Below are positions 43,701 to 51,780 of a DNA stretch of 64,000 bases, in pieces. A program made the position numbers and the translations under genes. The DNA is from an uncultured Collinsella sp. (GTDB lineage Bacteria; Actinomycetota; Coriobacteriia; Coriobacteriales; Coriobacteriaceae), in contig UQHS01000007.1 in assembly GCA_900540845.1 (NCBI GenBank), positions 1-64,000 of the forward strand. The letters are read 5' to 3'. The number at the start of each line of letters is the position of its first letter. Within the stretch, counting starts at the first letter, position 1. Below the pieces are notes generated by a model. That model did no database searches. It worked only from the letters and a program-made list of their open reading frames with translations, and had not been told where the DNA came from.

Positions 43701-43744
43701 CGCTTGTTTCCGATGTTGTGACCGAGGTGATCCGCCGGTCGTAG
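40706..43744 (+). CDS. membrane M28-peptidase-like protein with long acidic insert
   Basis: A 1012-residue protein. Residues 1-260 resemble the start of M28 metallopeptidases (RPVVVVAHYDSPRED) but are interrupted by two hydrophobic hairpins (about 50-90 and 170-215), giving some four membrane segments. About 600 residues of very acidic, low-complexity sequence follow (from about 260 to 810), with a tandem ETGVMPAA-type repeat near 345-370. The M28 fold then resumes (DIWFVATGASENGNAGIRAF, YVTTDAHAAMSM, LSHTEEDQPYN). The usual Asp-Asn and Glu-Glu active-site pairs read SNKSS and SENG here, so catalytic power is doubtful. ATG 40706 follows GGAG. Confidence 0.7.
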   Translation: MANTKKYLSHLLQNTGITPACSEEERAAADVIAKIFADHGFAPEIQEFSASGMPKVVQAGLGIVAFVGAVLAGIGGAVGVIGLLLTIVAAVLFVLERTGKPVLSGLGSGGLSQNVIAYHKASGPLASPRNRPVVVVAHYDSPREDLLAREPFAAYRPMIVKLLPFAMVAPAVLCVVRMLPMPDAAKVVMWILAIVAALIPLANGVAIIANRFVLPYTTGAVSNKSSVAAMLGVMDAVAPYELGEEFPHDTPADEYFAEQQRILEEAIAEAEAAAAAQAEAAMAYPHELEDAEGVEDVDAESAEDASEEGKPGDDVVDLGSTSTMAAADLAAGVTGVMTVADETGVMPAASETGVMPAAGETGVMPVADVLDMDATVTSMPTSEDDEMSLADVAVTTEDAPLASGANGADGEQTAMDLDSVEPEEKLPFYLNAAGNVRFGADIIRGLGMLPASCAVVYEAAPEDEAEQLTAFDAPAHDVFYSDEPVAASELAKEPSFVEAADVPAVDDAVYDEEPAEEYEPSYEDDEVFEVEAEEAAPEDFDVILEAEYEVIEDDESEGEAAAELDVTSEDAPAFDSDEAVVEDDEDDLSEDGLDKTVAASPLMQDAALFEDDQDDMPFEMETPAGSLDWNDVDDEQVGASSEETSAPAPEAASEPAPDLSSTVAMPLPTRPADTVDSLMAEIDRVVPAHPQRTINVPSTADAPMPHTPASANRASLFDLPDPSATPVDPFAAFGTAQFDSVAADDRAASEDAAAEARSAFTVISSPASAVQPAAVEQPFETISAPAPAPEKPRRGLGRLFGRKKKNDDSMSEWLGVDDSYDAKINGHDIGSWDNFDDDGWKGGAAGFDGATEEELREAVADMGDDELLGHDIWFVATGASENGNAGIRAFLDAHRDKLRGVFLINLESVGAGQVAMLATEGEQRVLKGDKRIMKLVQRVSADFHHEYPAVDMPYVTTDAHAAMSMSLRSLTLGGVEGTGFALSHTEEDQPYNIDTDNVALVSDVVTEVIRRS

Positions 43745-43774
43745 GATGCCGGCTTGCGTGCCCGAGGAGGGGTT

Positions 43775-43993
43775 TTGTTAGACTACGTAAAAGAGCACTG
43801 GCTGCAGTACCTCATTGGTGCGACTGTCGCAGCTCTTCTTGGATTAGGGCTTTCGTTTTATTTAGGGGAGAAGTGGTCTACCCCCGAGAGCGTTCGCGCC
43901 CAGCGTGTCGAGCAGGAGCAGGCTCAGGAAGATGAATTGAACCAAGATGAGGAAGAGATCAACGACCTGAGCGATATCAACGACGCCGGATAG
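43775..43993 (+). CDS. small single-pass membrane protein
   Basis: A 72-residue protein of unknown function. A short lead (LDYVKEHWLQY) precedes a helix at about residues 12-31 (LIGATVAALLGLGLSFYLG); the C-terminal half is highly acidic and glutamine-rich, ending in NDLSDINDAG. I start at TTG 43775 because AGGAGGGG lies just before it; a longer frame to 43754 lacks a site. It begins 30 bases after the M28-like gene and shares its acidic composition, so both may act together at the membrane. Confidence 0.65.
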   Translation: MLDYVKEHWLQYLIGATVAALLGLGLSFYLGEKWSTPESVRAQRVEQEQAQEDELNQDEEEINDLSDINDAG

Positions 43994-44197
43994 CCCCTCC
44001 GTGCCTTCGGCGCGTACGGTTTTTGGTCGCGTGCAACAGAAATTGATCAAGCGTCGCCGTCCACCAGTGTGTGTGCGGCGACGCTTGCGTTATGGGCTGG
44101 TGTTGCGACGCATGTGCTGCGGGATGCCGTGGCGGCGCTTGTGTTGCTGGCTGGTGCGATGGTGTGGGTGAAGTGCCCCGGCATGACGATGCTTGCG

Positions 44198-45007
44198 TTA
44201 TGGGCTCGTGCAAATGAGGATGGTGCGCCAGGGCGTGTTGGGATGGACGCTAGCGCAGGTGACAAGAGAGAGGACGGACTGCGCCTCCCGCAGTTGATCC
44301 TCCGTATGGGAGGCTCGGGCCGAGGCGTCATGCGACAGAGTTTGAAGCATGCGGTGCACCGTGGGTTCTTTGGGGCGCTCGAGTGAGCCGAGCTGGCCGA
44401 AATCGAACGTCTGAATCGGTTCATACGACGCGTCGACGCGCATGGACATCAGCGGCGTGTATGTGCGTCGCCCTTGGCGGGGAGTGTCCAGATGGACAGC
44501 GCGAATCTGATCGAACATCTCTTGCTCGTGCACGTTGTGTATAGGTCCAAAGACGGACTGGGGAGACGATGTGTCGAAGTGCCCGTAGATGAGGATGTGG
44601 ACCGCATCTGCGGAACTCCTGGTATCGATGAATGGACAGCCAAGAAAGCTCGGAGTGCCCCAAAAGTCGTGCGTCAGATACAAGCTGGTTTGGTTTGAGA
44701 CCTTCTCCTGCACGACGGGCAGGCTGACGTCAACGCTTGGAATGGAGAGCCAGCCTGCGATGTCTAAGTTGATGCGGCTGAGGGTGTCGAAATCTGGGGT
44801 GTGTCCTGCTGATTTCCCTGCATGCCGCGTATGAGCGCTGCCGAGCTGAGCATAAGCCCGCCGTGTTGCGAGGGAGTGGCTGGTAATTTGACCGGCTGTT
44901 GCCGCGAGGATGCTCGCTGCAAGCCCGAGTACCCCCATGAGCACGCCTCGCCTGGTTATGGCAGGTCTCTGATGGTTTGGCCAGTTGTTTTGCGCACGGG
45001 TGCTCAT
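44198..45007 (-). CDS. class B sortase
   Basis: A 269-residue transpeptidase of the SrtB type. After an N-terminal signal-anchor (about residues 20-40, following ITRRG) comes INLDIAGWLSIPSVDVSLPVVQ-like sequence, the class B hallmark. Catalytic residues are His143 (LIYGHFD), Cys251 (LVTCAS) and Arg261 (PWRTILICTS). It starts 17 bases after the big adhesin gene on the same strand and most likely anchors or polymerises that protein. ATG 45007 follows AAGGAA. A twin-arginine-like TRRG precedes the anchor but is probably incidental. Confidence 0.9.
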   Translation of the reverse strand: MSTRAQNNWPNHQRPAITRRGVLMGVLGLAASILAATAGQITSHSLATRRAYAQLGSAHTRHAGKSAGHTPDFDTLSRINLDIAGWLSIPSVDVSLPVVQEKVSNQTSLYLTHDFWGTPSFLGCPFIDTRSSADAVHILIYGHFDTSSPQSVFGPIHNVHEQEMFDQIRAVHLDTPRQGRRTYTPLMSMRVDASYEPIQTFDFGQLGSLERPKEPTVHRMLQTLSHDASARASHTEDQLREAQSVLSLVTCASVHPNTPWRTILICTSP

Positions 45008-45023
45008 GGGGGTTCCTTACGTC

Positions 45024-48000
45024 TTACAGCGTTTTTCGCGGCGCAATAAAGCGGGCGCGGGGACCATGCGGTCCAAAGATCGATGCCGCGGCAGCGAGCG
45101 CACATGCCGTGAGTGCGAAGATGCGGCCCAGAGGCGTTTTGCCCGTTTGGGCGAGGCGTTCGGGCTGAGGTGCTTGCGTTCGCGGCGTTTGTGCGACTTC
45201 ATCGGTGTCGTGGTCTTCGAGGGTCGAACCGCCTCCATTGCGATAGAGGTCGACGCGCGCGGTGTTCGTGAGCGAAATGCCCTCAACGTACGATTCGGTG
45301 ACGCGCATGTGAATCAGAGCAGGGGCGAGGTCGCCCGCATCGGTTTTCGCGTCACGCTTTGCGTCATGCTTCGCGCCCCGCCCAGGTCTATCCTTCTCGG
45401 GTGCCGCGCCGGTTGCGCCGTCCGTCGCGGCTTCCGCGTCGCCGTTGGTTGCCGGGAAGGTGGTGCTTGCCTCCAAGTCGTCATGCGGACTCTTGAGGTC
45501 GTCGCGGTCCCATTCGTCTGCGCGCGTGGTGAAATCGCTTTGCACGCACCCAAACTCAAAGCGGACCGCGGTGACATGTTCTCCGTCGGCAAGATTGAGG
45601 TCGGAGACGGCGAGACGCGTCGACTCGTCTGCTGGCAGCCCCGCTTGCCAAAGACGCCAGCCGTCATATGAGAGCGCTCTCCCGTCTTCACCAAGGGATC
45701 TGCTGGTGGCTTGGTCGTGTAACCAGGGGTTTACGTGCCCATCGTGCAGCGTGGCATTGGCATCGTTGCCCACTTCTCCTTCACTCTGCTCGCTGACGTT
45801 TGCGGTGTACCACACGTTGAGCGTGCCGTCATAGTCGCCCCACGCTTGCGGGGTGGTAACGCTCTCAAGAACTGCCAGCCCGTCGCGCGCGGCTTGAAGG
45901 TCATCGGTGATCGTGAATTCGTCAACCCATGTGGTGCTCGTGTTGCGCGCGTCGATACTGTAGAGATAGCGTCCCTCGGGTGAAACCGTGACCTCGGCAC
46001 GATTTGCCCCATTGCCGTCGGGTTCGGTGTTGGGGGCGGTGGGGTCGGCGATTTGCTGCCGTTTATCCACGTTTCCCGTAACTGAGATGGGCTCGTCGTA
46101 CATCGCGAACGTTTGCAACTCAGGGGTGGGTTTGACGGTGATTTCGAGTCGCTGGGCGGTATCGTGGCCTTGGGGAGCGCGCGTCTCTTCGAGCGTGTAG
46201 GTGCCCGGTTCGAGGTGATCGATGTGATAGGGCTCGGCGGTCGATGTCCATGCGGCGACGACGCGGTCCTTGGCATCGACTAAAAGCAGCTCCGCTCCGC
46301 TTACAGGCTGCTCGCTGCCGGCATCGCGCTTGTGAATATCGATGCTCGTGTATTCGTTGGGGAGCGTAAAGGTGTGCGCTCCCGCCCCATCAATAAGGCC
46401 GCGGTCGTCGACGGTGAAGGCGCTCACCGAGCGATTTACGAGGTACCCCTTTGGAGCGCGTGCTTCACGAAGACAATATGTGCCGGCCTCGAGGTGTTTC
46501 ACGTTGAACATTCCAGAACTATCCGTGGTGTATTCGTCAAGGGGTGCACCTTGTGCAAGGAGGATGGGCTGCTCGAGGAGTTTGCCGTCCGTTACGGTGT
46601 AGAAGTGCGAGCCATCATCAAGCTCGATGCGGCCGAGAGAGGCATCGTCAACAAAGATCTCCCATGTTCCCGCGGCGAGTCCTCGAGCGATATGCGCGTC
46701 ATCGGATTCGTTGTACGCAAGGTCAATCGGTGGGCAGGATGAGCCCGTCACCTCGCAGGAGGTGCGTACGCCAAACAGCGAATCGCGAACGTTCAGGTGA
46801 TGTCGTGCGTTTGCCTGCAGTTCTATGGTGGCATTCGGGCAAGCCACAGTGGCACCCCCACGGGCAAGGCAAACGGTGTATGTCCCTGGCTCAAGCTCGA
46901 TCGCCTCTGAATCCAGAAGGTGTTCATCTCCCTTTGAGGACGTCAGCGTCACATCCATGTCATCCGGCGCCGTATGGGTGAGTGTCGCGAAGGTCACCTG
47001 TCGTTGGGCTATGACGCGGGAATCCGGTGTCGCGCGGATGGCCAGCGCGCCCGTTTCGTCGGCTCCCACGGATATCTGACTGTCCTCGCGCCACAGGGCG
47101 AACGTGGCTCCCTCGAGGAGCTCGCCGGTGCGCGCGTCAGTTTTGATGAGGGACATCTCAGTTGGGTTGTTTTGGGTCTCGACCTCCACGGTGACGAGCT
47201 CCGTTTCCTCATCTGCATAGCTGAGGGTGAAGGGGTGGGGAGTGGCGTCGAGGGCGTGTCCTGCGGGAGGAACGGTTTCGACAAACGTGTAGTTGGCTTC
47301 GCCATCGCCGAGGGGAAGCTCCTTGGTGGATGCCCATCCGTCTTCACCGGTGATGATGTGGTCCATCACCTCTCCCGCAATCGCCTGGACGGTGCCGTCT
47401 GCCGATACGACGTCATCCTGCGCGATGACGTCAAACTCGGCTCCCGCCAGACCTTTCGGTTGCGTGCTGGTGGTTTCGGAGCATGCCTTGTGAATGCGGG
47501 CTACACCGCGGGCTGCTTTGTTTGCGACCCGAATAACGGTGACGGGTTCGGGCACCTCGGAGTCGGAAATCGTCACCTTCACGTCCTCGTTTGACGCGAG
47601 ATAGGGAGACTCGGACTGTACCTCTCGGACGTAATAGGTGCCGGGTTTGAGCGCCTGGGGGAATGTGACGGTGCCGCTGTCATCAGTGGTGAACGTGGTG
47701 AGCTCGGCGTGGTTGGGGTGCCAAATCTCCTGCGTTATGGGAGTTTTTGAGTTGTCGAGCAGCTGGAAGGAGAATCCGGCTCGGGGGATGGTGAGGCCGG
47801 TAGCGGCATCCACCTTCACAACTTGAATACGCGAGCTGACAAAATCATTGTCGACGATGAAATCGAGGCATGCCCCATCTGCCATCTGTTCGGGCGAAAT
47901 GGCCCAATCCTTGCAGGGCCGATACCCCTCGGGAACGGTGGATGGCACCTCGCGGACGGTGTAGCCGGCGGCATCGTAGGGAAGGGCTCCATGAATGGCC

Positions 48001-49304
48001 TCAGTCCGCTTGCCCGCCCCCATCCACGGTTTTGAGGTGTCGTATGTTGTGCTGGCGCCGACGGCCTCGGTGTTGACACACGTGGCGTCTTGGGTCGAGG
48101 CGCGCCCGCGCGCGTTGGTGGTGATGGACCCGACAACCGCATGAGTGCTGTTTGAAATGATCTCGAAGGTGATGCCCGCGCCGGGTTGCTGGAGGCCCGA
48201 TTGCTCCGCCCCCGAATCGAGGTATTTGACGATCTCGATGTCGAATGCGATGGGGTTGTCGGACACGCGCGCCTCGAGCTCAAACGTTCCGCTGCTGGTG
48301 AGCTGTCCCGCTTTGACCGTGTGCTTATAAGGGGTGGGGTTTGGAAGGTAACCTTTGGGCGGCTTGGTTTCGGTGATGACAATGTCTCCCAGCGGGACGT
48401 CTTTCATAGAAAGGCGCCCATGCGCGTCGGTGGTTGCCGTGCGGTGCCAGTTTGGCGTGGAGGATGTAATGGAGAATTCAGCTCCTTCGAGCGAGGTTCC
48501 CACCTGCGCATTTGAGCCGGTCGCGGCGTCGACCTTAATGAGGTCGAGCGTGACCGTCCCCGCTGTATCGGAGAGCTCGACCGTACTATCGGTATCGCTG
48601 GTTGTGAAGGGGATGCGTCCTTCGGTGCGCACGAATCCTTTGGGGGCCTGTGTCTCCACGGCGTAATACGAGGTATCCGCCTCGAGCGTGAGGTCTGCGC
48701 GTCCGCGGGCGTCTGTGGTGATGGAGGCGACGTTAGCGTCGGAGCTGGCGAGAAATATGTCATAGGACGCGCCCACGAGCGTATAGGAGGGATTCCCCTG
48801 GGTGATCTTTAGGCTGGCGGACGTCTTGATGAACGTGACGCGGGTCTTTGGCCGGTACGTGATGTGAATATCACCCATTTGCTGCGTGCCCCACATCTCG
48901 CCGGGGGCAAACGCACCGGCATTTGCCCCCGCGCTTACGTGCGAGTGGATAACGATGCTGTACGTTCCGTCTGCCTGAAGTGTCCCCACGTAATCGTAGG
49001 TACCGTCATAGGGGACCGCGTAGTGGTCGCCCGAGATGCAGCGCCCGGTTGCGGTTTGCGTGGTGCCGTCTGGAAGATGGATGGTCGCGCGGCACTGGGC
49101 AGCCGCCCCGTTGTAAGCCTCGGCTTTATTGGTGATGACGATGTCGGCCTTGCCGGTGATCGTGGCTGGAGCGGCGAACGCATCGCGCGCGGCAAACAAT
49201 GTCCGGAAGCCGCCGGAAAGGAGCAGCGCCGTCACGATGGCGACGAGGCCGATCCCGAGGGCTTGCGCGCGCCGCGGGTGGGCTTTGGGACGTGTCTTTC
49301 TCAT
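45024..49304 (-). CDS. Cna-B/SpaA-repeat surface adhesin with LAQTG sorting signal
   Basis: A 1426-residue secreted wall protein. A signal peptide (about 1-44, basic start then LGIGLVAIVTALLLSGG) leads to a series of at least six Cna-B/SpaA-type beta-sandwich domains. They are recognisable by openings such as LDLIKVDAATG, IQVVKVDAATG and MSLIKTDARTGELLEGATF, and closings such as VITETKPPKGYLP and LREARAPKGYLV. Lysines in the openings and glutamates in the closings are placed as in domains that form internal isopeptide bonds. The end has LAQTG (1384-1388), a hydrophobic stretch and a basic tail. ATG 49304 follows GGAGG by six bases. The class B sortase gene follows directly. Confidence 0.9.
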   Translation of the reverse strand: MRKTRPKAHPRRAQALGIGLVAIVTALLLSGGFRTLFAARDAFAAPATITGKADIVITNKAEAYNGAAAQCRATIHLPDGTTQTATGRCISGDHYAVPYDGTYDYVGTLQADGTYSIVIHSHVSAGANAGAFAPGEMWGTQQMGDIHITYRPKTRVTFIKTSASLKITQGNPSYTLVGASYDIFLASSDANVASITTDARGRADLTLEADTSYYAVETQAPKGFVRTEGRIPFTTSDTDSTVELSDTAGTVTLDLIKVDAATGSNAQVGTSLEGAEFSITSSTPNWHRTATTDAHGRLSMKDVPLGDIVITETKPPKGYLPNPTPYKHTVKAGQLTSSGTFELEARVSDNPIAFDIEIVKYLDSGAEQSGLQQPGAGITFEIISNSTHAVVGSITTNARGRASTQDATCVNTEAVGASTTYDTSKPWMGAGKRTEAIHGALPYDAAGYTVREVPSTVPEGYRPCKDWAISPEQMADGACLDFIVDNDFVSSRIQVVKVDAATGLTIPRAGFSFQLLDNSKTPITQEIWHPNHAELTTFTTDDSGTVTFPQALKPGTYYVREVQSESPYLASNEDVKVTISDSEVPEPVTVIRVANKAARGVARIHKACSETTSTQPKGLAGAEFDVIAQDDVVSADGTVQAIAGEVMDHIITGEDGWASTKELPLGDGEANYTFVETVPPAGHALDATPHPFTLSYADEETELVTVEVETQNNPTEMSLIKTDARTGELLEGATFALWREDSQISVGADETGALAIRATPDSRVIAQRQVTFATLTHTAPDDMDVTLTSSKGDEHLLDSEAIELEPGTYTVCLARGGATVACPNATIELQANARHHLNVRDSLFGVRTSCEVTGSSCPPIDLAYNESDDAHIARGLAAGTWEIFVDDASLGRIELDDGSHFYTVTDGKLLEQPILLAQGAPLDEYTTDSSGMFNVKHLEAGTYCLREARAPKGYLVNRSVSAFTVDDRGLIDGAGAHTFTLPNEYTSIDIHKRDAGSEQPVSGAELLLVDAKDRVVAAWTSTAEPYHIDHLEPGTYTLEETRAPQGHDTAQRLEITVKPTPELQTFAMYDEPISVTGNVDKRQQIADPTAPNTEPDGNGANRAEVTVSPEGRYLYSIDARNTSTTWVDEFTITDDLQAARDGLAVLESVTTPQAWGDYDGTLNVWYTANVSEQSEGEVGNDANATLHDGHVNPWLHDQATSRSLGEDGRALSYDGWRLWQAGLPADESTRLAVSDLNLADGEHVTAVRFEFGCVQSDFTTRADEWDRDDLKSPHDDLEASTTFPATNGDAEAATDGATGAAPEKDRPGRGAKHDAKRDAKTDAGDLAPALIHMRVTESYVEGISLTNTARVDLYRNGGGSTLEDHDTDEVAQTPRTQAPQPERLAQTGKTPLGRIFALTACALAAAASIFGPHGPRARFIAPRKTL

Positions 49305-49726
49305 GGGCAGCCTCCAGGCGAACAGGCCCCTCTGCGCGACCGCGCGGAGATGTGGGCATGTGACAGGACGGCAAGCATATGCCTGGATATCTGTGTGTTT
49401 GTCCCGATTGATAGCCGTGTTGTCTAACGCGAATCACGACTGGTCTAACAAATAGGAGCCTTCCGCAGATGGCGAGTGCGAGTTATGAGTGAGCTATGGC
49501 GTGAGACTGCCCCATGGCTCGCCAATGCCCATGAGAAGACCATGGAATTATGTCGCCCGGGCTTTCGCACAGCCGCAAGAACGTTGTTTTTGACATCATT
49601 CTCCGCCCCGTGCGCTGTGTAATGAACATTGAATGAGCTGGTAAAAGGGGCAAGAAGTCCGACATACCTCAGATGTGCTCGGGTATACTTTGGATCACGA
49701 TAGATACGTGACTGGGAGGCATCACT
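49305..49726. other. divergent intergenic region, adhesin and purE promoters
   Basis: No gene was seen. On the plus strand TATACT (49684-49689), preceded by a G-rich extended -10, lies 38 bases before purE and is a candidate promoter with a weak -35. On the adhesin side the sequence GTTAGAC occurs twice 18 bases apart (inverted copies at about 49420-49450), possibly an operator. No riboswitch was recognised upstream of purE. Confidence 0.45.
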
Positions 49727-50197
49727 ATGTCTGAGAACGAAAAGACCCCGCTCGTCGGCATCATCATGGGCTCTAAGTCCGACATGCCCGTCATGGAGGG
49801 CTGCACCGCCGAGCTCGAGGCGCTTGGCGTCCCGTACGAGCTGGTCATCGCCAGTGCCCACCGCAATCCCGCGCAGGTCCACGAATGGGCGGAGACCGCT
49901 GCCGACCGTGGTATCAAGGTCATCGTGGCCGCCGCCGGTAAGGCTGCGCACCTGGGTGGTGTTGTTGCCGCCTTCACCCCGCTGCCGGTGATTGGCGTTC
50001 CCATGAAGACGAGCGATCTGGGCGGCCTCGACTCCCTGCTCTCGATGGTGCAGATGCCTTCCGGCGTGCCGGTTGCCTGCGTTGCCATCAACGGCTCGAA
50101 GAACGCGGCCATCTACGCCACGCAGATTCTCGGTGCGACCATGCCCGAGTATCGCGAGGCGATTGCCCAGCTCAAGCGCGATATGGCCGAGTCGTAG
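49727..50197 (+). CDS. purE: N5-carboxyaminoimidazole ribonucleotide mutase
   Basis: A 156-residue class I PurE that converts N5-CAIR to CAIR in purine synthesis. GIIMGSKSDMPVM (about 11-23), the active-site histidine in ASAHRNP, and AAAGKAAHLGGVVA are diagnostic; full length. ATG 49727 follows GGGAGG. Unusually, a sortase gene starts six bases after its stop, and no other purine gene is adjacent in this window. Confidence 0.97.
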   Translation: MSENEKTPLVGIIMGSKSDMPVMEGCTAELEALGVPYELVIASAHRNPAQVHEWAETAADRGIKVIVAAAGKAAHLGGVVAAFTPLPVIGVPMKTSDLGGLDSLLSMVQMPSGVPVACVAINGSKNAAIYATQILGATMPEYREAIAQLKRDMAES

Positions 50198-50203
50198 ACG
50201 GCG

Positions 50204-51148
50204 ATGGTCACCGGAGGAAAGCATTTCAAGCCGGCCGGGGGCGCCCCTGTGCAGCACCCTGCGCCCGTCTCCCATGCTCGTCGCATGCAAGCGCCCGCAT
50301 CGCCCACGCCGGCGGGGCGTACCCCCTATGTCCGCGCCCTGCACGCCGTGCCCGCGCACGAGCCTGCGCGCCCCAAACGTAACGTGTTGTCTACGGTTTT
50401 GATTGTTATCGGCGTTGTCTTGCTGCTGGTAGCTGGCGGCTTGTTTATCAAGGCTCAGCTGGGCTACAAGCAAGCGGCCGAGTTTTACGACGACCTGACC
50501 AGCGAGGTTGTTCAGGACTCCGACTCGAAGATTCCCGTTATCGATTTCGCGGCGCTTCAAAAGACGAATCCCGACGTGGTTGGTTGGATTTACGTGCCGG
50601 GCACGAACATCAATTACGTGGTCGCGCAGGGCAAGACGAATGATACGTACCTGCGCACGCTCATCACGGGCGAGTACAACGCCAACGGCACGGTGTTCCT
50701 CGATGCCGATCAAGTGGCGCCCGGTATGGCCGAGCAGCAGACGACGCTGTACGGGCATCACATGAACGATGGCTCGATGTTCAACGTTGTCAACGACACG
50801 CAGAATCAGGAGCGGTTCGATGATATCGACGTGGTGTACTACATCACGCCCGAGAAGACCTATGAGCTCAAGCCCATGTTCACCATGCAGGTCGAGGACG
50901 ATTATGTCGATGCGCGCGTGGGGACCTTTGAGAGCGATACCGCTTTCAAGCAGTACCTCAAGGCGTCTTTGGCTCACGCCAAGGCTTCTGCAAAGGATGC
51001 CACCGACGAGATCGATCAGGCTGAGCGCGTCATGGCCCTTGTGACGTGCGAAGATGCGTTCTTGTCTCAGACGAAGCGCGCCGTCTTGATGTGCACGCTT
51101 GTGAGTGAGACGGATACCGTGGCGCCCGGGGATGCGTCGGGTGCATAA
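50204..51148 (+). CDS. class B sortase (second copy)
   Basis: A 314-residue sortase with a long proline-rich cytoplasmic N-terminus (about 1-58), a membrane anchor (61-82) and the class B catalytic fold: TNPDVVGWIYVPGTNINYVV, His185 in LYGHHMNDG, Cys282 in LVTCED, Arg292 in TKRAVLMCTL. It resembles housekeeping or pilin-type SrtB enzymes of gut actinobacteria and clostridia more than the copy at 44.2 kb does. ATG 50204 lacks a good ribosome site, so it may depend on read-through from purE six bases upstream. A decayed pilin fragment lies just downstream, hinting at a former pilus locus. Confidence 0.9.
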   Translation: MVTGGKHFKPAGGAPVQHPAPVSHARRMQAPASPTPAGRTPYVRALHAVPAHEPARPKRNVLSTVLIVIGVVLLLVAGGLFIKAQLGYKQAAEFYDDLTSEVVQDSDSKIPVIDFAALQKTNPDVVGWIYVPGTNINYVVAQGKTNDTYLRTLITGEYNANGTVFLDADQVAPGMAEQQTTLYGHHMNDGSMFNVVNDTQNQERFDDIDVVYYITPEKTYELKPMFTMQVEDDYVDARVGTFESDTAFKQYLKASLAHAKASAKDATDEIDQAERVMALVTCEDAFLSQTKRAVLMCTLVSETDTVAPGDASGA

Positions 51149-51322
51149 ATAAAGGCCCTCTCGATGCGCTTGCCGGGACCGCACGTGCTGGTTTTAGCTG
51201 CTTCTAGCCATGTTTGCATCACGCAAAACAACCGGCTTCATGAGTGTCGAGAAGCGTATCGGGGGGGGGGCGCTCCAAAAAAGAGGTTCTAGCAGGGCGT
51301 CTGTCCAAGATGACGTTGCGGC
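51149..51322. other. intergenic stretch with a run of ten G
   Basis: This spacer between the sortase and the pilin remnant contains G x10 at 51261-51270 and several broken frames. The run could slip during replication, but adding or removing one G does not join any frame to the pilin fragment, because stops at 51287-51292 and 51311 intervene. I see no functional gene here. Confidence 0.5.
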
Positions 51323-51553
51323 GTGTGGAACGGTGCCCCCGACGGCGTGTCTGCCTCCGTGGTGTTCGACGCCATCGAGTATGACGCTCCGGGTGAGTTC
51401 GACTATCAGGTTGTTGAGGTCGAGGGCGATGCCGAGGGCGTCACCTACGACGAGACCGTGTTCACACATCACGTGTCTGTGAGCGATAACGGCAAGGGCA
51501 ATCTGGAGGCAGCGTGGACTGAGGGCGAGACAGGCGACCCGGTGCGCGCGTGA
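51323..51553 (+). pseudogene. remnant of an FctA/Spy0128-type pilin domain
   Basis: The frame encodes about 75 residues whose core, FDYQVVEVEGDAEGVTYDET then FTHHVSVSDNGKGNLEAAW, matches the repeated isopeptide domain of FctA-type major pilins (pattern Y-x-V-x-E followed by V-x-V-x-D-N-G-x-G-x-L). It has no ribosome site, no signal peptide and no sorting signal. The sequence upstream is broken by in-frame stops, and the fragment ends abruptly after GDPVRA. It lies behind a class B sortase, so it is best read as the leftover of a pilin gene. Confidence 0.7.
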
Positions 51554-51664
51554 ACGAGACCGACTGTAAGGTGTTGCGTGTAATTGCCGGTCTCGCGGAG
51601 CAGCGAGAGGGGTTTCGGTGCGCGCCCGTTTCGGTGTCGCGCCGCACCCCGCATCGTCGTGCTC

Positions 51665-51709
51665 ATACCTCGCATCCGCGCCGCGCGGGTGCGAGGTATT
51701 GTTGTTTTA
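51665..51709 (+). terminator. rho-independent terminator
   Basis: A stem of about 16 base pairs, ATACCTCGCATCCGCG with its near-perfect complement and a 3-base loop, is followed by TGTTGTTTT. It separates the sortase and pilin-remnant region from the MoaE-like gene. Confidence 0.75.
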
Positions 51710-51780
51710 AGGGTACCAATATGATAGGTTAGCTTCCGCGTAGAAAGACGCTTTTCACCCAGATAGAAAGCGAGCCCACC

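Noticed and set aside
43994..44197. Partial direct repeat GCTTGCGTTATGGGCT near the sortase end
   Set aside because: Two short copies only, partly inside the sortase stop region; no element structure or gene could be supported.
51261..51270. Ten-G run as a phase-variation switch for a pilin gene
   Set aside because: Changing the run by one base in either direction meets stops before the pilin fragment, so it cannot switch that frame on.
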